Shown here one piece after another: positions 17,925 through 25,143 of a stretch of 64,000 nt of DNA. Location: NCBI RefSeq assembly GCF_000422585.1, contig NZ_KE383882.1, positions 17,669-81,668 of the forward strand. Reading direction: 5' to 3'. Source of the DNA: Hugenholtzia roseola DSM 9546 (lineage in GTDB: Bacteria > Bacteroidota > Bacteroidia > Cytophagales > Bernardetiaceae). A program made the position numbers and the translations under genes. Position 1 is the stretch's first letter, and every line of letters begins with the position of its first letter. The notes beneath the pieces were generated by a model. The model saw nothing but the letters and a program-made list of their open reading frames with translations. It was not told the DNA's origin and ran no database searches.

Positions 17925-18079
17925 AAAGAGTGTCGTAGGAAAGACTTACTTCGTTCCAGGGTCGAGATTGGGGGTTCGAAGCCCTCTTGCTTTTGCAAAA
18001 AAGCAATGGTCTAATTGGCTAAGATGCGACCAGCTCGAAAGAGCCAATAGCAGTTTTTCCGCCTGTAACCTCTTTTTTT
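17925..18079 (+). ncRNA. Y RNA 2, YrlA-like with permuted tRNA-like domain
   Basis: About 155 nt, with the same architecture as Y RNA 1 but diverged sequence. Closing stem AAAGAG-U-GU-C-GUAGG with CCUGU-A-AC-CUCUUU; the GC/GC pairs of RNA 1 are GU/AC here, a compensatory change. T arm 17970-17986 (GGGGG UUCGAAG CCCUC). Acceptor-like stem UUGCUUUU/AAAAGCAA with the same GCAA loop (17987-18006). UG, then D arm 18009-18025 with GG in the loop. GGUCG (17960-17964) pairs with CGACC (18027-18031) in the anticodon-stem position. An extra GCUC-GAAA-GAGC hairpin lies at 18033-18044. A U-run ends it, 112 bases before the Ro60 start. Confidence 0.87.
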
Positions 18080-18191
18080 TATTTTTAATTGTGTAGAAAA
18101 TCCTATTTTACATAGGCATTATACAAAAAAACATTACGCATTTTCTAATCAAATGCACTTTTTAAGCTACTTCATCTAATCTATTACTCTG

Positions 18192-19709
18192 ATGCGATTC
18201 AACCAAAAAGCCTCAAAAAACACACCTACCAACTACGAAGGTGCGCCTGCTTATCCGCTTTCGCCTGCCTTAGAACTCTATGCGGCTACTGTTGCGACTT
18301 CTCTTTCTGATAAGTTTTATGAAAATAATGGTAAAAGGATTGCGCGTCTTGTGAGTTTGATAGGGAAAAATGACCCTCTTTTTGTGGCGCAATTAGCCGT
18401 TTATGCGCGTGAGCAGATGTATTTGCGCTCTATTCCGTTGGTCTTGGCAGTGGAATTGGCAAAGGTGCATCGGGGCGACGACTTAGTCAGCCGCTTGGTC
18501 AGCCGTGTGGTGAATCGTGCAGATGAAATTACCGAGCTATTGGCTTATTATCAGGCTTCGAATGAGCGTGCGGGTATCAAAAAATTAGGAAAACTTTCGA
18601 AACAAATTCAAAAAGGATTGGCATTAGCATTTAATAAATTTGACGAATATCAGTTTGCCAAATACAACCGCGCCACAGAAATCAAACTTCGCGACGCACT
18701 TTTCCTTTCACACCCAAAAGCCAAAGATGCAGCCCAACAAGCTATTTTCGATAAAATCACAAACAACACCCTCGAAACGCCCTACACTTGGGAAGTAGAG
18801 CTTTCTGTTTTAGGGCAGCAGTCTTTTTCAGACGAAAACGAAAAAGCAGCGGCTTTTCGCCAAAAATGGGAAGAACTCATCGATAGCAAAAAAGTAGGCT
18901 ATATGGCGATTTTGCGCAACCTGCGCAACATTTTGGCTGCCCAAGTCAGTGCTGCACACTTGCAAAAAGTGGCGGATTATATCGGCAACAAAAACGCCGT
19001 ATTACAGTCTAAACAATTTCCGTTTCGCTTTTTGGCGGCTTATCGCGAACTTTTGTATTCCGAATATCCGAACAAAGAAGTTTTCATTGCCGCTTTGGAG
19101 CGTGCCGCCTTATGGAGTGCCGAAAATGTGCAGGGCTTTGATGCCCAAACGCGCGTGCTTTTAGCCTGCGACGTATCTGGCTCGATGCACTGGTCTGTTT
19201 CGGAAAAAAGCGTCATTCAACAGTACGACATCGGCTTGGTCTTGGCGATGCTTCTGAAAAACCGCTGCCAAACCGTTGTTTCGGGGCTTTTTGGCAATAT
19301 TTGGAAAATCATAGACCTGCCACAAACGCAAATCCTTGCCAATACCGAAGCCCTGCGCAAGCGCGAAGGCGAAGTTGGCTATTCTACAAATGGACACTTG
19401 ATTCTGAAAGACTTAATTACGCGCAAAGTGGTCATGGATAAAATCCTGATTTTTACCGACTGCCAACTCTGGAACAGTCAATATACCGAAGAAAATTTGG
19501 CTACTTATTGGAATGAATACAAAAGCAAAATTGCACCAAATGCCAAACTTTATCTTTTCGACTTGGCAGGCTACGGCAGCCTCCCTTTGGAAGAAGCACA
19601 AAAAGATGTGTTTCTAATTGCAGGCTGGTCGGATAAAGTCTTTGCTATGATGGAAGCCTTAGAAGCAGGTGGCGAGGCAGTGCAGCAGATTCAAAAAATT
19701 GAACTGTAA
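18192..19709 (+). CDS. rsr: Ro60 homologue (TROVE domain RNA-binding protein, Rsr)
   Basis: 505 residues. The Ro60 ring binds misfolded RNA ends in its channel and Y RNA on its outer face; in bacteria it aids rRNA maturation and, with a Y RNA and PNPase, structured-RNA decay. The N-terminal two thirds is the HEAT-like TROVE domain (about 15-320), including LYAATVATSLSDKFYENNGKRIARLVSLIGKNDPLFVAQLAVYAREQ split across helices. The C-terminal third is a von Willebrand A domain with the MIDAS motif ACDVSGSMHWS at about 325-335 and a later IFTDCQLWN. Length matches Ro60. The two Y RNAs directly upstream on the same strand complete the module. RtcB and PNPase genes are not in the window. Confidence 0.96.
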   Translation: MRFNQKASKNTPTNYEGAPAYPLSPALELYAATVATSLSDKFYENNGKRIARLVSLIGKNDPLFVAQLAVYAREQMYLRSIPLVLAVELAKVHRGDDLVSRLVSRVVNRADEITELLAYYQASNERAGIKKLGKLSKQIQKGLALAFNKFDEYQFAKYNRATEIKLRDALFLSHPKAKDAAQQAIFDKITNNTLETPYTWEVELSVLGQQSFSDENEKAAAFRQKWEELIDSKKVGYMAILRNLRNILAAQVSAAHLQKVADYIGNKNAVLQSKQFPFRFLAAYRELLYSEYPNKEVFIAALERAALWSAENVQGFDAQTRVLLACDVSGSMHWSVSEKSVIQQYDIGLVLAMLLKNRCQTVVSGLFGNIWKIIDLPQTQILANTEALRKREGEVGYSTNGHLILKDLITRKVVMDKILIFTDCQLWNSQYTEENLATYWNEYKSKIAPNAKLYLFDLAGYGSLPLEEAQKDVFLIAGWSDKVFAMMEALEAGGEAVQQIQKIEL

Positions 19710-19841
19710 CCTATCCTACATTTGGAAAGGGCTTTTATTCAGACTGATTTTAAGTTTGGCAATTTTGAAGGTAGGCACAAACATTTGCACCAACTCATCG
19801 CTTTTTATTACGTATCTATACACAAAAGCCACTCGAAAAAG

Positions 19842-20014
19842 CAGTAACGTTACGTTCTGTGAAAAGCCTTGTTTTGTCAAATTCGAAACGAAATAAAATT
19901 TGGGCAGAACCCTATTTTTGGGTCTGAAAATCCTTTTTTATTTCTATCTTACAGCGGACAAGGCAATACCTTGTCCCTACGCTCGAACCTGTTTTTTAGA
20001 ATTTAGCATCACTG
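19842..20014 (+). mobile_element. MITE-like element, copy B
   Basis: 173 bases starting CAGTAACGTTACGTTCTGTG and ending ATTTAGCATCACTG, so the ends are imperfect inverted repeats. It contains the conserved AAATAAAATTTGG and GGTCTGAAAATCC blocks and a GGACAAGGCAA/TACCTTGTCC palindrome. It lies between the Ro60 and ferritin genes; the ferritin start is 60 bases beyond it. Confidence 0.8.
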
Positions 20015-20073
20015 CTCAAAAACATGGGCTTTCCTCCAAATCTGAATCCTCATCTAAACTCGATATAAATCTT

Positions 20074-20640
20074 ATGGGAAAAGTAAAATCCTTTGTTACA
20101 CTCAAAACTTCTGTTACGCCTGAAATGCAAGAGCTTATCAATCAGCAAATTAAGCTCGAAGCCGTTTCTTCGTGGGCGTATTTAGCCGCCGCCTCTTGGT
20201 GCGATAAAGAAGGCTTTGTAGGGTCAGCAGCCTATCTCTACAAGCACGCCGAAGAGGAGCGCATGCACATGATGAAGTTTTTTAACTACCTCAACAACGC
20301 AGGCGGACATGCCTTAGCTCCTGCCATCAAAGAGGTAAAATACGATTTCGAAACCCTGCGCGAAGTCTTCGAAGATGCCTTAGCGCATGAAATTAAGGTT
20401 ACGCATGCCATCAACGATTTGGTAGATGCTTGTTTGAAGATGAAAGACTTTGCTACCTTCCAATTCTTGCAGTGGTTTGTGCAGGAGCAGCGCGAAGAAG
20501 AAGTTATTTCAAGACGCGCCGTCGAGCTTTTTGACATCATCGGCGAAGAAGGACAAGGCATCTGGCACATAGACAAAGCCATTGGCGAGCTGGCGGCACA
20601 AGCCGAAGCTGCCGATAGCGCGGAAGCACCTGCCGAATAA
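20074..20640 (+). CDS. Ferritin (non-haem, FtnA-like)
   Basis: 188 residues from the ATG at 20074 (MGKVKSFVTLKTS). A 58-codon upstream extension would be MITE-derived and is rejected. The four-helix bundle carries ferroxidase ligands: an early Glu in IKLEAVSSWAYLAAASW, EEERMHMMKFFNYLNNAGG (Glu/His pair), EIKVTHAINDL, and FVQEQREEEVISRR. It oxidises Fe(II) and stores iron in a 24-mer cage. The C-terminus ends in an acidic Ala-rich tail (AEAADSAEAPAE). No iron-dependent operator is recognisable. A strong terminator follows. Confidence 0.95.
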   Translation: MGKVKSFVTLKTSVTPEMQELINQQIKLEAVSSWAYLAAASWCDKEGFVGSAAYLYKHAEEERMHMMKFFNYLNNAGGHALAPAIKEVKYDFETLREVFEDALAHEIKVTHAINDLVDACLKMKDFATFQFLQWFVQEQREEEVISRRAVELFDIIGEEGQGIWHIDKAIGELAAQAEAADSAEAPAE

Positions 20641-20718
20641 AATCTGTCTTTATCCTTCTTTATTTTAAAGATGTTGTTTTAGCGATTTTGATTCGTTTTG
20701 TTGTCTTCTTTTAAGATA

Positions 20719-20757
20719 AAAACCCCAAGCCAACTCTGCAAGGAGGCTTGGGGTTTT
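20719..20757. terminator. Intrinsic terminator after ferritin
   Basis: AAAACCCCAAGCC pairs perfectly with GGCTTGGGGTTTT around a 13-base loop. The stem is symmetric with A- and T-runs and so may work in both directions, including for the convergent gene at 20953. Confidence 0.9.
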
Positions 20758-20759
20758 GT

Positions 20760-20938
20760 TTGTTATTTTTTTAAAGCCTTATTTTATCAAATTAGAAACA
20801 AAATAAAATTTGGTTTTGATACCCTCTCTTTGGGGGAGGGAAGGGTGGGGTTCATTCCTCTTTTATTTCAATCGCACTGCGGACAAGGCAATACCTTGCC
20901 CTACATTCGAACCTAATTTTTAGAATTTAACACCACTG
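20760..20938 (+). mobile_element. MITE-like element, copy C, carrying a G-rich element
   Basis: It carries the family features AAATAAAATTTGG, GCGGACAAGGCAATACCTTG and the right end ATTTAACACCACTG. The middle segment is replaced by the G-rich CTTTGGGGGAGGG...GGTGGGG element at 20821-20852. The left end is indistinct. It lies just past the ferritin terminator and next to the stop of the convergent lipoprotein gene. Confidence 0.65.
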
Positions 20939-20952
20939 GGCTTATCAGAAAG

Positions 20953-22086
20953 CTAAAAACTTCTATAAAATTGCCTCAATCGCTCGGTGGCTCTATTAAA
21001 AATAGGGTCGCAAAAGCCTACAAAGAGGTCTTGTGGGGCAGGTGGCTGTGAGGCTTTTTGTTGTAAAAGTTTGCTTTGTTCGGCTTTGAGTGCGCGTGCG
21101 TCGCCTTTAAAACTTGCCCATTCGTGTTTCCACTGAAATTCGCTTCCAATTTTATCCTGCATCAAGACGCGATTCGTTTTGGCATCTACAACGCGCAAAT
21201 CCATGATACCTGTCGAGATAAGAATTTGCTCGTGGCGCGTGAAATCTGCCTGCACAAATTCGGTGACGCTTAGATTATTGACCACTTTTTTAACGCTATC
21301 TTTTAGTGTAGTTGTGTGGTTATTATTGACCATATTTCCTACCGAAAACTCGTCGAAATTCATGACCAAATACTGGTCGGGGCAGCAAATTCCCGACTGT
21401 TGCGCTTCCTGTGGGGTGAAAAACATCACAAATTCGTTGCCGCGACGGTAGTCTTCCAAAAAAGTACGCATGCGGTTTTGGAAAAAATCGGTGGTAGGCG
21501 CGAAATTATTTGGCACCCCGATAGGCTGCATCAAGACTTTCAAAGTCGCCATCATTTTGGCTTGGGGCAGCAGTTGGACAATATCTTTATAGCCACTTAC
21601 CCAACCGTCAGCTTTTAGAAAATGCTCATAGGCTTGCTTTCCCGATTCGCGCGTATTGAGTTGCATCGCCTTTTTTCCTGCCTGATAGCGTGCTTCGGCG
21701 GCTTTTTCGCGTGCCTGATTTTCTTCGCTAACGTAGCTTTTGGGGTCGGAAATGATTTTGAGGGCGGCAGGGGCAGTTCGAATTTCTCTATCCAAACGGT
21801 TTATTTTATAGTAAGAATCTGCAATCTGCTCCCAATTCAAAGGATTTGAATTAACATCGGCGGTGCGCGTTTGGCGCAATAGATTTTCCAATGCCATCCA
21901 ATAGCTTTGGCTTAGGGTCTGCTGTGCTTTCGTGTTGGTGGGACTACTTCTAAGGCGTTCGACGGCTTGGAGGGAGGCAGTGTAGTAGTCGCCGCGCTGC
22001 AAACTTTTTTTGCCCGACGAGCAGGCTTGAAAAAGCAAAGCCATCAAAAGGCTCATTGAAAAGATAGGTAGATACAGTTTTTTCAT
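20953..22086 (-). CDS. Lipoprotein of unknown function
   Basis: 377 residues. Signal peptide with lipobox LLFQAC (Cys about residue 22), then SSGKKSLQRGDYYTASLQAVERLRSSPTNTKA... split into helical repeats that look TPR-like in the first 100 residues. A region rich in Ala/Glu (about 115-160) and a beta-rich part with PTTDFFQNRMRTFLEDY and LVMNFDEFSVGNM follow. The C-terminus ends FNRATERLRQFYRSF. I do not recognise a named family. It is an isolated gene, convergent with ferritin, and probably a periplasmic-face lipoprotein. Confidence 0.8.
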   Translation of the reverse strand: MKKLYLPIFSMSLLMALLFQACSSGKKSLQRGDYYTASLQAVERLRSSPTNTKAQQTLSQSYWMALENLLRQTRTADVNSNPLNWEQIADSYYKINRLDREIRTAPAALKIISDPKSYVSEENQAREKAAEARYQAGKKAMQLNTRESGKQAYEHFLKADGWVSGYKDIVQLLPQAKMMATLKVLMQPIGVPNNFAPTTDFFQNRMRTFLEDYRRGNEFVMFFTPQEAQQSGICCPDQYLVMNFDEFSVGNMVNNNHTTTLKDSVKKVVNNLSVTEFVQADFTRHEQILISTGIMDLRVVDAKTNRVLMQDKIGSEFQWKHEWASFKGDARALKAEQSKLLQQKASQPPAPQDLFVGFCDPIFNRATERLRQFYRSF

Positions 22087-22357
22087 TTTTTTATAGGATT
22101 TTCAAAATTTAATAACATATTTTCAGACAAGATGCAAGAAAAGGTAGCGACGTTGCTGCACATCTTGGATAAATTTCGTATTTTTGAAGGGCAAAAATAA
22201 GTCCTTTTTCCTTGTTTAGTGCCGTTTCGGTGCAATTCTTTCATAAAAAGGCGATTTGACTTTGTGAATTTGCTTTCTTGCTTTTTGAAGCACGTATGAA
22301 AACGCGAAGGCTACTTTTTTCAACTATTATTCGTTTTAACTTTCTACAAGTAAAAAT

Positions 22358-22672
22358 ATGATTGTAACCACAACCGACTTTGTGCCGAGGCGCGAGGTAG
22401 TAGAAATTTTGGGCGTGGCACGTGGCAGCACCGTGCGAGCGCGAAATGTAGGACGCGATATTTTCGCAGGTCTGAAAAGTTTGGTCGGCGGCGAAATTGA
22501 AGAATACACCCAACTGCAAGCGCAGGCGCGTGAGCAGGCGATGGAGCGCATGATAAAAGATGCTTTGAGTATGGGCGCAGATGCCGTCATCAATGTACGA
22601 TTGGCTACTTCTATGGTCATGCAAGGCGCGTCTGAAATTTTGGCATACGGAACGGCGGTGCGCCTTAGTTAG
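22358..22672 (+). CDS. YbjQ/UPF0145 family heavy-metal-binding-domain protein
   Basis: 104 residues covering the whole family domain: MIVTTTDFVPRREVVEILG, then GSTVRARNVGRDIFAGLKSLVGGE, AREQAMERMIKDALSMGADAVINVRL and a final ILAYGTAVRL. Members form pentamers and are annotated as putative heavy-metal binders, but the true role is unknown. The start at 22358 gives the canonical N-terminus. An AT-rich, repeat-bearing region begins right after it. Confidence 0.92.
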   Translation: MIVTTTDFVPRREVVEILGVARGSTVRARNVGRDIFAGLKSLVGGEIEEYTQLQAQAREQAMERMIKDALSMGADAVINVRLATSMVMQGASEILAYGTAVRLS

Positions 22673-22879
22673 GCTTATCTCTCTGAAAAAAGAAGTCCTG
22701 CTTGGTTGTCTGCCTTTCGCAGGCAACTTAGGGACTTGAAAAAGGCTGAAAACCCATTATTGGACGCAGTTTGCGACTAAGCCTAACATTTAGTTCACGC
22801 TTTGGTTATTAGAACGCTATACACAACGGGGGAGCGTGAGAACTATATATTTAAAAAATAATAACATTATTAAAAAAAA
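22673..22879. other. Intergenic segment with partial repeat tail
   Basis: It contains GCGACTAAGCCTAACATTTA near 22778 and ACACAACGGGGG near 22823. Both also occur at the right edges of the 189-bp repeats at 23376 and 24378, so this is a remnant of the same element at the border of the RHS island. Confidence 0.55.
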
Positions 22880-23368
22880 ATGAAAAAGAACCTATTTTTT
22901 ATCTTAATATATAGTATTTCTTTTCTTGCAACGGCGCAATCTTCTGAAGATTTTATAGATAGCATGATAAATGTTCTAAATATTACTAATAAAAATTTAG
23001 ATATATTCTATAATATAGAAAAAAATAAGGAAATAAAAGACAGTCTAAAAAATGCTTACTCAATAAGTATTAATCAGTCTTTATATGCAAAATCTTTACT
23101 TTATGCTATAAAAAATCATGACAAAAACATATTCACTATTAAAAACAAAAAATTATACATATCTAACAATAATAGATGCCAAATGATAGATATAGTTAAA
23201 TACGATTCGCAAAGCTTAATGACATTTATCATTAATAACAAGCAAAAAATTATCGTTAAGAAAAATAAAATTTTATTTAATAATAAAAAAATAGTAAAAA
23301 AAGCAACAAAAAAACATATAAACCTGTTACTATTGTTTAGTGCAGACATAAGGCGTTTTGGATGTTAA
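22880..23368 (+). CDS. Small secreted hypothetical protein (AT-rich)
   Basis: 162 residues with a signal peptide (MKKNLFFILIYSISFLATAQ) and a Lys/Asn/Ile-rich mature part with no Cys until the last residue. Codon use is far more A/T-biased than in neighbours such as YbjQ, a sign of recent acquisition. It is oriented opposite to the RHS genes. Small signal-peptide proteins in such islands are often immunity proteins for toxin tails, but no partner toxin lies next to it, so this is speculation. The last ~10 codons adjoin the first 189-bp repeat, which may have truncated it. Confidence 0.65.
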   Translation: MKKNLFFILIYSISFLATAQSSEDFIDSMINVLNITNKNLDIFYNIEKNKEIKDSLKNAYSISINQSLYAKSLLYAIKNHDKNIFTIKNKKLYISNNNRCQMIDIVKYDSQSLMTFIINNKQKIIVKKNKILFNNKKIVKKATKKHINLLLLFSADIRRFGC

Positions 23369-23375
23369 AGCAATT

Positions 23376-23564
23376 CCCCGTTGGGCGTAGTCTCCGACTA
23401 CGACCTATCAGTGCGGCAAATCTTAGATTTGCGTTGTAAGATACTGCAAAAATAGCAAAAAACAAATACAAAATGCTGTTTTGTCTATGTTTTAATACCA
23501 GCAGCCTTGCAAATCTAAGATTTGCTGAATTGATAAGTCTTAGTCGCAGACTAAGCCTAACATT
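23376..23564 (+). repeat. 189-bp multi-palindrome repeat, copy 1
   Basis: It starts CCCCGTTGGGCGTAGTC and contains GTAGTC-TCC-GACTAC, AAATCTTAGATTT, GCAAATCTAAGATTTGC and CTTAGTC-GCA-GACTAAG palindromes. It is nearly identical to 24378-24567. It is followed by a CACTACG-ACAACGGGGG tail. It lies between two small secreted-protein genes of the island. Confidence 0.9.
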
Positions 23565-23630
23565 TGGGTTATTTTTTGGGTTATGGGAACACTACGAACA
23601 ACGGGGGGGTGGCATCTCTGCCTATATCGT

Positions 23631-24170
23631 CTATGGGGATTTCAAATCAAATACACCATCTTCTGGAATAATATATATTTTTATTGTTTTATAAAATAAA
23701 CTATTGCCTTGTTCTTTTCTAATGCAAATATAAATAGCGTCTCCATAAAAAATGTATTTATTTAATGACAGTATTAGTTTGTCTTCATTGTAAAAATAAA
23801 CCCCACTCATATTTCGTATAATTTTTAATTTTTTATATGTTTGCGTATAGACTGTCCTTCCCATCCCTGTTATATTTCTCCAACCTCTAGCTAAAAAGGA
23901 GTCAAATAATAGACTATCTTCATTAAATTCTATTTCTATAGAAAAAGTAGAAGTATCTTTTTTATATTGCACCACAATAGTATCAAAAATATGAGTGTTT
24001 ATCACATTTTTATTTAAAAATAAATATTTTATTTTTGAATTTTCTGTTTTTATGTTCTTTATTAAAGAATCATATTTATCGTTGTACTCATAGATTCCCC
24101 AACCCGTAGTATTTTGGGCGTAAGCATCAACACAAAGTAGTAAAAACAGTACAGTTAATATATTTTTCAT
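23631..24170 (-). CDS. Secreted hypothetical protein, putative RHS-toxin immunity
   Basis: 179 residues with a signal peptide (MKNILTVLFLLLCVDAYAQ) and a beta-rich mature part (NTTGWGIYEYNDKYDSLI..., VYFYNEDKLILSLNKYIFYG, IKIYIIPEDGVFDLKSP). It begins two bases after the stop of a truncated open frame that looks like a toxin tail (24173-24381), the usual toxin-then-immunity order. AT-rich composition. No family recognised; the immunity role is inferred from position only. Confidence 0.65.
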   Translation of the reverse strand: MKNILTVLFLLLCVDAYAQNTTGWGIYEYNDKYDSLIKNIKTENSKIKYLFLNKNVINTHIFDTIVVQYKKDTSTFSIEIEFNEDSLLFDSFLARGWRNITGMGRTVYTQTYKKLKIIRNMSGVYFYNEDKLILSLNKYIFYGDAIYICIRKEQGNSLFYKTIKIYIIPEDGVFDLKSP

Positions 24171-24172
24171 CG

Positions 24173-24381
24173 TTATTTTTTTCTTCTATTAAAACGTGGA
24201 TTAGGGCTATCGTTGTAGTCAGATGTTCCGAGATGAAACATTAAAGGGCGAAATGCAGTAATTTGTAGTTGCACAATAACTTTTGAACCCTCACAGGGTT
24301 TCAATGCAACAGTGTTTCTTCCATCAGCAGGTATCACGTTAGGAAATCTTCTTGCATTTAGCCAATCTGGACTTAAAACCC
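24173..24381 (-). pseudogene. Truncated fragment, probable RHS toxin C-terminal tail
   Basis: About 65 codons ending in PNPRFNRRKK before a TAA. Upstream the reading frame runs into the 189-bp repeat at 24378, whose translation is meaningless, so the original gene has lost its 5' part there. The fragment (PDWLNARRFPNVIPADGRN, VALKPCEGSKVIVQLQITAF) has no start codon of its own. Placement immediately before a small secreted gene mirrors the toxin/immunity pairs at 25140-27087. The toxin activity is unknown. Confidence 0.5.
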
Positions 24382-24567
24382 CCGTTGGGCGTAGTCTCCG
24401 ACTACGACCTATCAGTGCGGCAAATCTTAGATTTGCGTTGTAAGATACTGCAAAAATAGCAAAAAACAAATACAAAATGCTATTTTGTCTATGTTTTAAT
24501 AGTAGCAGCCCTGCAAATCTAAGATTTGCGGAATTGATAAGTCTTAGTCGCAGACTAAGCCTAACTT
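24378..24567 (+). repeat. 189-bp multi-palindrome repeat, copy 2
   Basis: Nearly identical to copy 1 (23376-23564), in the same orientation, 1002 bases apart. It is followed by a related GGAACACTACGGACAACGGGGG tail around 24610. It interrupts the toxin-tail fragment on its left side. Confidence 0.9.
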
Positions 24568-24660
24568 TTAGTTTTGTTTTTTAATTATTGAAAAACTACG
24601 GGCAGCAAGAGGAACACTACGGACAACGGGGGTATATTTTTTATAAAATATATTTTTTAA

Positions 24661-25143
24661 TTATTTACAGTTATTAAGTTCAAATTCTTTGTAGTATTCA
24701 TTAGACTTATCATTATGATAAACTATTACTTCAATTTTGCAAAATTCTTTTTTTGAATAATACATTATTTTATAAGAATTTTTATATTTATCGCTTTTTG
24801 ATAATGTATAACAATACGGAACTTTAGAATTAATAATATCTATATTTTCTACATTTTCTCTTACAACAAAAGCATTATATGATTTTGTTACATCATTTTC
24901 TACGAAAATACGTTGAGCAGTTATTGAAATAATACTATCTTTTTTATCTAAAGACTGGATTAAAACTGCATAAATATTTTTATCTAAGTCTGATAAATGT
25001 ACTACTATCTTTACTAAATTAGTATCTTTTTTATGCATATTTATTTCTATTTCCTCAACAAAGTTAAAGGGAGATTCCGTTTGTGAGAAGATGCTTCCTA
25101 TAAAACAGAAACACAGTAGAGATATAAAGATAAATTTTTTCAT
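24661..25143 (-). CDS. Secreted hypothetical protein, putative immunity to caspase-like RHS tail
   Basis: 160 residues with a signal peptide (MKKFIFISLLCFCFIGSIFSQ); the mature part is beta-rich with two Cys near the end. Its ATG overlaps the stop codon of the orphan RHS gene by four bases, indicating translational coupling. In RHS/polymorphic toxin systems the gene in this place encodes the cognate immunity protein. The export signal suggests protection outside the cytoplasm. No known family is recognised. Confidence 0.7.
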   Translation of the reverse strand: MKKFIFISLLCFCFIGSIFSQTESPFNFVEEIEINMHKKDTNLVKIVVHLSDLDKNIYAVLIQSLDKKDSIISITAQRIFVENDVTKSYNAFVVRENVENIDIINSKVPYCYTLSKSDKYKNSYKIMYYSKKEFCKIEVIVYHNDKSNEYYKEFELNNCK

